DNA from: an uncultured Lachnospiraceae bacterium
Lineage (GTDB): Bacteria > Bacillota > Clostridia > Lachnospirales > Lachnospiraceae
Length of the DNA: 42,052 nucleotides
Reading direction: 5' to 3'
NCBI GenBank assembly: GCA_947589095.1
Contig: CANQBX010000030.1
Location: 1-42,052 of the forward strand
How positions within the stretch are numbered: position 1 is the first letter of the stretch; each line of letters starts with the position of its first letter. Positions 18,412 through 25,935 of this stretch are shown here, piece after piece. The notes under the pieces were generated by a model, which was not told the DNA's origin, made no database searches, and saw only the letters and a list, made by a program, of their open reading frames with translations. Both the position numbers and the translations under genes were made by a program.

Positions 18412-19815
18412 CTAAGCATCCACCTCTGCGCCGTTCTCCCGGAGAATCGTCCTCAGAGTCTGCACGTCCACTTCCCTAAACGGCCTTCCCGTCCGCAGCT
18501 TCACAGCCGCGGCCACGCCGGCCGCCTCTCCGATCGCAAAGCAGGTAGACATAATCCGCGCCGGACCAAGCGCCTGCCCTTCCGCCTCGATACACCTTCC
18601 GGCCACGATCAGGTTATCGGCTCCCTTTGGCAGCATCGCGCTGTACGGGATGGGCGTGATCCCTCTTTTTACGGATAATCCTGCATCCGCGAACTCCTGT
18701 CCCTGCCCTCGGCTCAGATCAAAATGCCGGCCGCCCAGAGCGATGGTATCCGCAAAATCCGTTCCTTCCAGAAGATCCTGCTCCGTCAGCGCCCGCTCGG
18801 AAACGATCCTTCGCGTTTCTCTCACTCCCGGATAGCAGGCCGTAAGACGCAGCCGGCAGTTCCCGGCTCCGGGCATATAGCCCTTAAACAGCACTTCCGT
18901 CAGCAGCTTTGCCCTACGGCGGCCGCGGATCGTAACCTTTGTCATATCCTCCCCGCTGGTACCGTCGTAACCATCGAATCCGGTACCGCCATTCACCATG
19001 AACACTCCCTCCTGCATCATCGGGAAAATGATCATGGCTCCCGGCAGATCCAGATCCGGATGCTCTTCGGCTGCACGAGCGCATATTGGCCGGAACCAGG
19101 GGTCTCCGCCTTCATTCAGATAGCGTTCAAGCGGCGCCGGATCTATGTTCTCAATATGCGCCACCAGATTGACGGACGTCATCTCCCCGGTCACTTTATC
19201 GCCTTTGTAGGTTTCGAATCCGGCGAAATCCGTCACATCCGCGTCCCCGGTGCAGTCGATCACCGCCCCGGCCGGAACGAACTGAACGCCGCTTTTGTCG
19301 GCGAAACGAATGCCTGTCACCCTGTTTCCTTCCCGCTCTGCGCCGATCACTCTGGCGTAATAGCGGATCCCGGCGCCGGCTTCCAGAAGCATCTCCTCCA
19401 GCACCCGTTTGCCGGTCTCCAGGTCGAAGGTGAATTCGTCATGGCAGCCCAGTCTGTCCAGACCGGGCCATCGGTCCGTCTGCGGCAGCCGGCATGGGCC
19501 GGAGCCGCCTCCTTCTTCCCGGATACGCCTCATCGCCTCCTCGAAGATTCCTCCCACCGCTTTCCGCGGATGAGGCAGATCCTTATAGGCGAGTCCCCGT
19601 TCCATCATCCAGGGAAACGGTATGGAGCCGTTAGTATATCCCAGCCAGAAAGGCAGCGCGCCCGCGGTGGAGGTTCCGCCCACGCAGCCGTTAACCTCGA
19701 TCAGTAACGTACGCATTCCCTGTCTGGCCGCCGCGACGGCCGCCCCGATCCCAGCCGGGCCGCCTCCCGCTACGACCACATCCACATACGGCAGTATTTT
19801 CTCCTGCTGTCCCAT
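18412..19815 (-). CDS. FAD-dependent oxidoreductase (FAD_oxidored type)
   Basis: 467 aa. N-terminal Rossmann motif VVVAGGGPAGIGAAVAAARQ with LLIEVNGCVGGTST, and a second dinucleotide segment GAVIDCTGDADVTDFAGFE. C-terminal ADNLIVAGRCIEAEGQALG and STCFAIGEAAGVAAA complete the FAD fold of the PF12831-like family found in many glycan loci. Cytosolic; probably oxidises or dehydrates a sugar or sugar acid with FAD. The substrate is unknown. Start at 19815 (MGQQEK) has GGAAG upstream; a TTG at 19836 is the only longer option. It begins 26 nt after the lyase gene, so the two are probably co-translated and metabolically linked. Confidence 0.85.
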   Translation of the reverse strand: MGQQEKILPYVDVVVAGGGPAGIGAAVAAARQGMRTLLIEVNGCVGGTSTAGALPFWLGYTNGSIPFPWMMERGLAYKDLPHPRKAVGGIFEEAMRRIREEGGGSGPCRLPQTDRWPGLDRLGCHDEFTFDLETGKRVLEEMLLEAGAGIRYYARVIGAEREGNRVTGIRFADKSGVQFVPAGAVIDCTGDADVTDFAGFETYKGDKVTGEMTSVNLVAHIENIDPAPLERYLNEGGDPWFRPICARAAEEHPDLDLPGAMIIFPMMQEGVFMVNGGTGFDGYDGTSGEDMTKVTIRGRRRAKLLTEVLFKGYMPGAGNCRLRLTACYPGVRETRRIVSERALTEQDLLEGTDFADTIALGGRHFDLSRGQGQEFADAGLSVKRGITPIPYSAMLPKGADNLIVAGRCIEAEGQALGPARIMSTCFAIGEAAGVAAAVKLRTGRPFREVDVQTLRTILRENGAEVDA

Positions 19816-19841
19816 TTTCTCTTCCTTTCCGTCCAAAGCGC

Positions 19842-20708
19842 CTAATCCAGCGCGTCTGTCTCATCCAGGAACCGTTTTTCCTCTTCCGTAACCGGCTTAA
19901 ACGGCATACGGCAGTCTCCCGCCTGTATCCCTTTGCGCTTCAGCAGATACTTCTCCGCGCTGATATCCCGGATGCTTGTCAGCCTGTCGATCACCCTGCA
20001 GGCTTCATGCTGGATCGACTCCGCCTCTTCCAGATTCCCCGACTCAAACGCCGCCCACAGCCGTTTATACTTCTTCAGCATGATATTGTATGTACTGCCA
20101 ATGGCCCCGTCTATGCCCAGGGGAAGCGCGGAAAGCAGCGCCTCGTCCCTGCCGAACAGGAGTCGGATATCCGGGTAGCGCACCCGTATCTTCTCCAGTT
20201 CATAGAGATTCATATCCGTATACTTCAGGCCGCATACCCTGCAGTATTTCATGATCATTCCCAGATTATCGGCCGTAATCGTCACGCCGGAAAACTTCGG
20301 ATAATTGTAGACAACCATCGGCAGGCTGACCGCGTCGGCAATCGCCGCATAGTACCTGACGATCTCCTCAAATTTAAAATCATAATAGAACGGAGGAACG
20401 CTGGAAACCGCGTCCGCGCCTGCCTTTTCTGCCTCCCTCGCAAGCTTCGCCGCCTGCGCTGCGCCGATCTTTCCCACATGGGCGACCACCGGCACCCTTC
20501 CATTCACCTCTTCGGTAACGGCAGCTACGATCCGTATCCTCTCCTCATCCGTAAGAAGAAAACACTCTCCCGTGCTGCCAGTCACATAGAAGCCGTCCGC
20601 TCCTTCCTCAAGAAGCACATTGACCAGCTTTCGCAATTCGGGGAAATTCACTTCACCATTCCCGTCAAACGGCGTTACCAACGCTGGAATCAATCCTCCT
20701 AGTTTCAT
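19842..20708 (-). CDS. nanA: N-acetylneuraminate lyase-type aldolase (DapA/NanA superfamily)
   Basis: A 288-aa Schiff-base aldolase. Key residues: GSTGE at 44-48, Tyr134 in YNYPKFSGV, Schiff-base Lys162 in GLKYTD, and the NAL-specific pair Asp188-Glu189 in FGRDEA followed by GAIGSTYNIM at 202-210. YN-x-P-x2-SGV, the DE pair and IGSTYN distinguish N-acetylneuraminate lyase from dihydrodipicolinate synthase. Predicted reaction: sialic acid (or a similar 2-keto-3-deoxy acid) to pyruvate plus an N-acetylmannosamine-like sugar. Ribosome site GGAAGGAGAG just before the ATG. It is the first metabolic gene after the regulator, and a YhcH/NanQ-like gene closes the same locus. nanE and nanK are not in the window, so the fate of the aldehyde product is open. 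Confidence 0.85.
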   Translation of the reverse strand: MKLGGLIPALVTPFDGNGEVNFPELRKLVNVLLEEGADGFYVTGSTGECFLLTDEERIRIVAAVTEEVNGRVPVVAHVGKIGAAQAAKLAREAEKAGADAVSSVPPFYYDFKFEEIVRYYAAIADAVSLPMVVYNYPKFSGVTITADNLGMIMKYCRVCGLKYTDMNLYELEKIRVRYPDIRLLFGRDEALLSALPLGIDGAIGSTYNIMLKKYKRLWAAFESGNLEEAESIQHEACRVIDRLTSIRDISAEKYLLKRKGIQAGDCRMPFKPVTEEEKRFLDETDALD

Positions 20709-20760
20709 GAATCTCTCCTTCCGTCATATACATGTCACCTACCTTTTCACCTGTGCATTG

Positions 20761-20990
20761 TGTCCTCCGGACACATGCTCCCTCCGGGGGTTGCGCACGG
20801 TTCGCTTCGGTGTTTGCCCTCCCTCCGGTCGGGCGCGAACCGGCGCGGTATAATCTCTGTCGAGATTATACCATGTCCTCCGGACATGCTCCCTCCGGGG
20901 GATGCGCACGGTTCGGTCCGGTGTTTCGTCCTCACTTCGTTCGGACACCGAACCGGCGCGGTATAATCTCTGTTGAAATGATTATACCAT
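20761..20990. repeat. Tandem 113-bp repeat with operator-like palindromes
   Basis: Two similar copies (20761-20873 and 20874-about 20990), each starting TGTCCTCCGGACA and running through CTCCCTCCGGGGG and GCGCACGGTTCG to GAACCGGCGCGGTATAATCTC. Each copy ends in a palindrome. In copy 1 it is GGTATAATCTC-TGTC-GAGATTATACC (847-872, perfect 11-bp arms); in copy 2 the arms are GGTATAATC/GATTATACC with an 11-nt spacer. Copy 2 reaches the stop codon of the regulator gene. The block fills the whole space between regulator and lyase genes, so it may hold the operator and the -10 (TATAAT) of the lyase operon, or be a mobile palindromic repeat that happened to land there. Confidence 0.7.
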
Positions 20991-22043
20991 CTGCATCTGC
21001 ACCCTTCTCCCGGTGCTGCTCTCCCTGATGAATATCTCCGGGGCCAGCAGGGACAGTGCCGCCGTGCTTTCGCCTTCCATTTCCTTCATCAGGAGCTTAA
21101 CCGCCTCCTTTCCCATTGTGCTGGACCGGGAGGATACCGATGAGAGCGGAACCAGCAGCTTATTGCAGATATCGCTGTTGTTGTTCCCTACCACCTTTAC
21201 ATCCTCTCCGATCCGCAGACCCATTTCCTGAAGTACCAGATACAGGAATGCCGCCGTGTTATCATCAAAGCAGACCACCCCGTCCGGATAATCCGGCTTC
21301 TCAAACATACTGCGGAGCCGTCTGCGCAGCTCTGACTCGCCAAAGTTCCCCAGAAGCATCCCGCCCTGCTCTACCTGCCCGGCATATTCCAGCATCGCGG
21401 TTTCATAGCCGTAATACCGCTCCAGCGCGACGGAATATTTCTTATCGGAAATGTAAGACAGCCGCGTGCAGCCGCATTCAATCAAATGCCGTGTGGCCAT
21501 GTGGGCGCCGTAGCAGTTATTGACTCCCACAAAAGGCACGTCCAGGCCGTCTATGCTGCGGGAACAGAGAACAAAGGGTATCTTCTTCTCCCGCAGATTC
21601 TGGAATGTCTCAAAGCTCTGCTCCGAATCCAATGTCGGAATGATGATGCAACCGTCCGCCTGCATCTCGATCGCTCGCTGCACGTTGGCCCTCTGCCTGT
21701 CAGGCAGCCGGTCGCTGGAAAACAGTACGATGTTGATATCATTGGCAGACGCATACTGCTCGATCCCGAAGATAAATCTTGGATAAATATCGTCCATGAC
21801 CGACGGAAGGATCACGGCGACATTGAGCATCTTCCGCGAGTGGTTCTCCGCGACAAAGGTACCGCTGCCTTTTACGGAATACAAGCTGCCTTCCTGCTCC
21901 AGCTCCATGATTGCCTTGTCGATCGTATTGCGTGCGACTTCAAACTTTTTGCACAGATAATTGCGGGACGGTATCTTGCTTCCTGGTTCTTTTTTCTGAA
22001 TCATTTCGCGGATTCCGTCTTTTGCTTCCAGATATCTAAGCAC
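20982..22043 (-). CDS. GntR/LacI-type transcriptional regulator (AraR-like architecture)
   Basis: 353 aa. N-terminal winged helix of GntR type at about 1-70 (KIPSRNYLCKKFEVARNTID, LEQEGSLYSVKGSGTFVAE). A LacI/periplasmic-binding-protein effector domain follows from about 72 (LNVAVILPSVMDDIYPRFIFG, DGVVCFDDNTAAFLYLVLQE, VVGNNNSD). Likely binds a sugar from the pathway and controls the downstream locus, and possibly itself. Start is GTG at 22043, with GGAGG 7 nt before it. Co-oriented with and directly upstream of the lyase operon. The palindromes at 847-872 and about 960-990 (+20000) are the obvious operator candidates. Confidence 0.9.
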   Translation of the reverse strand: MLRYLEAKDGIREMIQKKEPGSKIPSRNYLCKKFEVARNTIDKAIMELEQEGSLYSVKGSGTFVAENHSRKMLNVAVILPSVMDDIYPRFIFGIEQYASANDINIVLFSSDRLPDRQRANVQRAIEMQADGCIIIPTLDSEQSFETFQNLREKKIPFVLCSRSIDGLDVPFVGVNNCYGAHMATRHLIECGCTRLSYISDKKYSVALERYYGYETAMLEYAGQVEQGGMLLGNFGESELRRRLRSMFEKPDYPDGVVCFDDNTAAFLYLVLQEMGLRIGEDVKVVGNNNSDICNKLLVPLSSVSSRSSTMGKEAVKLLMKEMEGESTAALSLLAPEIFIRESSTGRRVQMQMV

Positions 22044-22287
22044 GCTGTTTCCTCCTTTTTCTTCCCTCTATGCCACCATGCCCTGTCAAAATGGGCAGCT
22101 CTCTGCTCATCTTTCTGATTTTGCCCTGTCCAGGCCTGATCATATTCTCCTATAGATTCTTGTATCGCCCCAAAAAGTGCGCAAAAAATAAAGGGTTTCG
22201 GTTTCTCATTCCCTGTCATTCTCGTATTAATATCAGATAACTTTTGGAATATATTGGAAATTTGTTCTGTTTTGTTCTCTTGAGAAG

Positions 22288-22317
22288 ATATTACACCAAT
22301 AATAGCAGGAGTGTCAA
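22288..22317 (-). promoter_or_regulatory. Promoter for the GntR/LacI-type regulator
   Basis: Minus-strand TTGACA (22312-22317), 18-nt spacer, TATAAT-like TAATAT (22288-22293). The leader to the GTG start would be about 235 nt; no clear structure was recognised in it. Confidence 0.6.
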
Positions 22318-22615
22318 TGCAGTTTCAAAACATTATGAAACTTATTGCGCAAATAGGCAGATTCCAATAAAGTTGCCTATTTTTAAGCATTTTCCTTTTA
22401 TATATCGGCTGTTGCAGGCGTACCTGCTCGCATAGAAATGCAAATCGTGTGTCTCCTACGCTCTGTTTGCATGGAAATACAAGCAGAACGTCTGGAGTGC
22501 CTCTTTTTCTTGACTGTTCTGTAAACCAGAACCTAAAAAATATCATTATTAAACGTGAATCAATATAACCAAAACAAAAATAAGAATCCTTGCCGCAAAA
22601 ACGTCTCACAATTCG
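22318..22615. other. AT-rich intergenic region between regulator and toxin-antitoxin pair
   Basis: No gene is supported. It holds a degenerate GCAGG-type palindrome near 22414-22426, two decayed units of the hairpin repeat family (22440-22503), and a small GTTCTG-TAAAC-CAGAAC stem near 22516-22532. Base composition is clearly more AT-rich than the flanking sugar locus. Confidence 0.5.
22440..22503 (+). repeat. Hairpin repeat family, two degenerate copies
   Basis: First unit GCAAA...TTTGC (22440-22470) with core TCTCCTACGCTCTG; second unit ACAAGCAGAACGTCTGG (22479-22503), preceded by the family's GGAAAT link. Stems are partly decayed. Confidence 0.4.
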
Positions 22616-22644
22616 TTGACAATTATGATGCGCTATTGTATAAT
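22616..22644 (+). promoter_or_regulatory. Promoter of the toxin-antitoxin operon
   Basis: Consensus TTGACA (22616-22621), 17-nt spacer, TATAAT (22639-22644). The start codon of the antitoxin is 30 nt downstream, leaving a very short leader that antitoxin binding could cover. Confidence 0.85.
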
Positions 22645-22674
22645 CGTTCCTATAATAGTTACGAGGTGATCGAT

Positions 22675-22950
22675 ATGAATTTTTACACGGTACGAGATTT
22701 AAGAACTACTCCAAAGAGTATATGGGATAATCTTTCTTCCGACGGCGAGGTTGTCATTACGAACAATGGTAAACCAACGGCGCTTTTGATCGATATTGCT
22801 GAGGGCGGTTTTGAGGAAACCGTAAAAGCGGTCAGACAGGCGAAGGCAATGCTTGCTTTCAATTCTATGCGTATGAAAGCGGCCGAAAACGGCTATATGA
22901 CGGAAGAGGAAATCAAAACCGAGATATCCGCCGCGCGCCGGGGAGATTGA
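22675..22950 (+). CDS. Phd/YefM-type antitoxin
   Basis: A 91-aa Phd/YefM-like antitoxin: N-terminal DNA-binding and dimerisation part (MNFYTVRDLRTTPKSIWDNL, GEVVITNNGKPTALLID) and a flexible C-terminal part (MTEEEIKTEISAARRGD) expected to wrap the toxin. Represses its own promoter in known members. Start at 22675, GAGGTG 6 nt upstream; the in-frame extension to 22555 would cover the promoter and is rejected. Its TGA is 2 nt before the toxin ATG, so the two are translationally coupled. Confidence 0.88.
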   Translation: MNFYTVRDLRTTPKSIWDNLSSDGEVVITNNGKPTALLIDIAEGGFEETVKAVRQAKAMLAFNSMRMKAAENGYMTEEEIKTEISAARRGD

Positions 22951-22952
22951 TT

Positions 22953-23345
22953 ATGCTTGCAGTGATCGACACAAATATTCTTGTATCTGCTTTATGGTCA
23001 AAGAACGGCGCTCCCGCAAGGATTTTGAGTTTGATAATCAGCGGAAAACTTATCCCATGCTATGATTACAGAATTTTAAGCGAGTACAAAGAAGTTCTAA
23101 TAAGACCGAAATTCAAATTTACACGCAGCGAAGTGAACGCTTTACTTGAGTGGATTGCAGATAACGGGCGCAGCGTAATTGCAGAACCGTTGAATGTGGA
23201 TTTTACAGATGAAGCGGACAAAAAATTTTATGAGGTTGCAAAATTTTGCGGGGTAAAACTGATTACAGGAAATACAAAGCATTTTCCGAAAGATCCCGCC
23301 GTTTTGACCGTTTCAGAATTTTTAGAACAATATAATTTGAAATAA
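22953..23345 (+). CDS. PIN-domain toxin (COG1569/PIN_3 type)
   Basis: A 130-aa PIN-fold ribonuclease of the putative toxin family. Acidic active site: Asp in AVIDTNILVSAL, Glu in ILSEYKEVL, Asp in DFTDEADKKFYEVA. The last position is Asn in LITGNTKHFP, as is usual for this subfamily. Predicted to cleave RNA when free of the upstream antitoxin. Start ATG at 22953, with GGGGAG 7-8 nt upstream; a TTG at 22947 is an overlapping alternative. Codon use and base composition are AT-richer than neighbouring genes, suggesting acquisition by transfer. Confidence 0.88.
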   Translation: MLAVIDTNILVSALWSKNGAPARILSLIISGKLIPCYDYRILSEYKEVLIRPKFKFTRSEVNALLEWIADNGRSVIAEPLNVDFTDEADKKFYEVAKFCGVKLITGNTKHFPKDPAVLTVSEFLEQYNLK

Positions 23346-23430
23346 ATCGGCGTAAGACGTGGTGCAGTCTCTTCTGCGCAAACATTGGGTGTGACCCTGC
23401 CGTTCACTGACGCTCCGCTTACATGATAGT

Positions 23431-23460
23431 ACGAACAGGGTGTCTCTGGCGCCCTGTCAC
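23431..23460 (+). repeat. Hairpin repeat family, single copy
   Basis: ACAGGGTG and CGCCCTGT arms around the 7-nt loop TCTCTGG, flanked by ACATG/CATGT. Located between toxin and topB, just before the topB terminator. Confidence 0.6.
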
Positions 23461-23469
23461 ATGTAAACA

Positions 23470-23513
23470 AAAAGAAGCCCGATCTGTCCCAATCCAGATC
23501 AAGCCTCTTCTTT
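23470..23513 (-). terminator. Intrinsic terminator of topB
   Basis: On the minus strand, directly at the topB stop, a stem of about 16 bp (GAAGAGGCTTGATCTG with CAGATCGGGCTTC, several G-T pairs) with loop GATTGGGA is followed by CTTTTTG. Confidence 0.8.
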
Positions 23514-25845
23514 ACTTCTTATAGAACCTGGCCGCCGCGGCAAAGCTGTCCCGCAGCTGGTACTGGTTATTCAGCCGCATCACGTTCCCGGTCCGCCCGG
23601 CCACGAAATGCTCCAGTTTCTCCATATATTCATCGGGAGTAATGCTTCCCTCCGCCACATAGGTCAGCCCTTTCTCCCAACTGGCCGTCAGATCCGGGTT
23701 CAGAAGCTGCCGGATAGAGGCAGCCACCACCTCATAGACAAGCTCGCCCAGAAGCGTGGGGGTAATCACCTGGGTCTTGCTGTTCAGCGCCAGGTATTTG
23801 ATATTCACCAGTTTCTTCAGGATCTCTGCCCGTGTGGCGCTGGTGCCGATGCCGCTGCCTTTGATCTGGGCCCGAAGCTCCTCGTCCTCGATCAGCTGGC
23901 CCGCGTTCTCCATAGCCAGGATCATGGAACCGGAAGTATAACGTTTGGGCGGCGAAGTTTCGCCTTCTTTGATGGCGAAGCCGAAAACAGTCAGTTCCAT
24001 GCCCTTTTTCAACGACGCCAGCATTTTTAAGAATTCCGGGTTCTCCAGATCGCGGCGGTTGCGTTCGGAATCATCGGAGTCGGCTGTCGCACCGCCTTTT
24101 CCGGTTTTCTCACTGTTTGTTCCGGAAGCGCCGGACCTGTCCGCGGCGTCTTTTCCATTACCCGCATCCACCGTCAACTGACCGACTCCCCGACCGATCG
24201 ATTCTGCGCGGCTGCTGTCCGCTGATTCCACGCCGCTGCTGCTGTCCTCTGATTCCTTTCTGCTGGCCGCTGGTTCCACACCGCTTCTGCTGTCCTCTGG
24301 TTCCGTGCGGCTGCTGCCCGCTGATCCCGCGCCGCTGCCCTGCTCCGCCATATCCTCTCGCCCGGTCTTCTTCCTGCCGCCGGACACGTCCGCCACTTTC
24401 AGATATCCCGGCTCCGCCAGCACCTTAAAGCTCGCGAAGAAATGCTCTCCCAGCCGCACAAGCTCCAGCGACGTCTTCTGATAGACCGCCGCCGGGTAAA
24501 AAATGCTTAAGAACCGCCTGGCGATCACCTCATAGACCTTAAGCGCCAGCGATTTTAGGCTGCGCAGCGCCCCAAAGCCCTGACCGGTCGGTACGATCGC
24601 GTAGTGGTCGGTAATCTGCTTGTCATTGACATAGCGGGTCTTCGCGATACTCTTATAGCTTCCGTTCTGCAGAATTTCTTCCGCGAACGCCTGAAGCGGC
24701 GCGAACTGGCGCAGGCCGCCGATATTCTTATGGATCTCCTTGGCCACCGCCGTGGACAATACCCTGGCGTCGGTTCTCGGATAAGTGACAAGCTTCTTCT
24801 CATAGAGTTCCTGCACGATCTGCAAGGTCTGGTCCGGGCTGATCTTGAACATCCTCGAGCAGTCGTTCTGCAGCTCCGCCAGGTTGTAGAGAAGCGGCGG
24901 ATTCTTTGTTTCCTTTTTACGCTCGACGGATGCAACCGTGGCAGTGAGACACTCTTTGCCTCCCGTCAGATACGCGATCAATTCTTCCGCGGTCTTCCGT
25001 TCCTTGAAGCCATTCTCCTTATATAAAAACGGCGTTCCGAAATATTTCGACCCTTCCACGCACCGCCATTCCGCATCAAATTCCAGCGGCATGACGCCGT
25101 CCGTTTTCTCTTCTCCCTGTCCCGGGCCGGCCGCCGTCTTTCCGAAGGTTCCGATCACCCGATAGAACGGCGTCTTCACAAAGTCCCGGATCTCCCGCTC
25201 CCGGCGCACCACCATACCCAGCACACAGGTCATCACCCGGCCAACGCTGACCACAGTCCGGTCCTGCTTTAAGAAATTAGAGACCGCATTGCCGTATTTC
25301 AGCGTCAGAAGCCTGGAGAAATTGATGCCCATCAGATAATCTTCCTTGGCGCGCAAATAGGCGGAGGCGGACAAATTGTCATACTCTGTCCAGTCCTTCG
25401 CCTCACGGATCCCCCGCAGGATCTCCTCCTCCGTCTGGGAGTCGATCCAGACGCGCCTGCGCGTCTTGCCTTTCACTCCGGCCATCTGGTCCACCAGGCG
25501 GTAAATGTATTCGCCCTCCCGCCCGGAGTCGGTACAGATGTAGATCACGTCCACATCCGGCCGGTTTAAGAGGCCGCTGACAATCTTGAACTGCTTCGCC
25601 ACACTGTCAATGACCTGGTATTTGAATTCTTTCGGCAGAAAAGGCAGCGTCTGAAGGCTCCAGCGCTTATACGCCGGATCGTAGGCCTCCGGATAGCTCA
25701 TGGTCACCAGATGGCCCACACACCAGGTCACGATGGCGTCGTCCGCTTCCTGGTAGCCGTCGGCCCGGCGCCAGTTCTTCTTAAGCGCCGCGGCGAACTG
25801 CTGGGCCACGCTGGGCTTTTCCGCGATATATAAAGATTTTGCCAT
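23512..25845 (-). CDS. topB: DNA topoisomerase III (type IA)
   Basis: 777 aa. TOPRIM domain at the N-terminus (LYIAEKPSVAQQ; ICTDSGREGEYIYRLV), a type IA core with VGRVMTCVLGMVVRRERE, and catalytic Tyr in KLVTYPRTDARVLS. Relaxes and decatenates DNA by single-strand passage. Odd points: the TOPRIM metal motif DxDxE reads D-S-G-R-E, so the second Asp is Gly. A low-complexity Ser/Gly/Glu/Asp-rich insert of about 100 residues (about 495-600) from short DNA repeats at 24180-24350 separates the core from the last domain (PPKRYTSGSMILAMENAG, GIGTSATRAEILKKL). Ribosome site GGAG 11 nt upstream of 25845. Monocistronic with its own terminator. Confidence 0.93.
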   Translation of the reverse strand: MAKSLYIAEKPSVAQQFAAALKKNWRRADGYQEADDAIVTWCVGHLVTMSYPEAYDPAYKRWSLQTLPFLPKEFKYQVIDSVAKQFKIVSGLLNRPDVDVIYICTDSGREGEYIYRLVDQMAGVKGKTRRRVWIDSQTEEEILRGIREAKDWTEYDNLSASAYLRAKEDYLMGINFSRLLTLKYGNAVSNFLKQDRTVVSVGRVMTCVLGMVVRREREIRDFVKTPFYRVIGTFGKTAAGPGQGEEKTDGVMPLEFDAEWRCVEGSKYFGTPFLYKENGFKERKTAEELIAYLTGGKECLTATVASVERKKETKNPPLLYNLAELQNDCSRMFKISPDQTLQIVQELYEKKLVTYPRTDARVLSTAVAKEIHKNIGGLRQFAPLQAFAEEILQNGSYKSIAKTRYVNDKQITDHYAIVPTGQGFGALRSLKSLALKVYEVIARRFLSIFYPAAVYQKTSLELVRLGEHFFASFKVLAEPGYLKVADVSGGRKKTGREDMAEQGSGAGSAGSSRTEPEDSRSGVEPAASRKESEDSSSGVESADSSRAESIGRGVGQLTVDAGNGKDAADRSGASGTNSEKTGKGGATADSDDSERNRRDLENPEFLKMLASLKKGMELTVFGFAIKEGETSPPKRYTSGSMILAMENAGQLIEDEELRAQIKGSGIGTSATRAEILKKLVNIKYLALNSKTQVITPTLLGELVYEVVAASIRQLLNPDLTASWEKGLTYVAEGSITPDEYMEKLEHFVAGRTGNVMRLNNQYQLRDSFAAAARFYKK

Positions 25846-25935
25846 GTATTATTCTGCTCCGAACATATGATTGCCGTTTTCCTGCGGTTCTGCTCTGCCT
25901 ATTCCGCCGCAGACAGATATTTCTTCAAGTATCTC

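Noticed and set aside
23341-23430. Possible further genes or hairpin-repeat copies after the toxin gene
   Set aside because: Only weak partial matches such as TTCACTGACGC; no open frame with a start signal.
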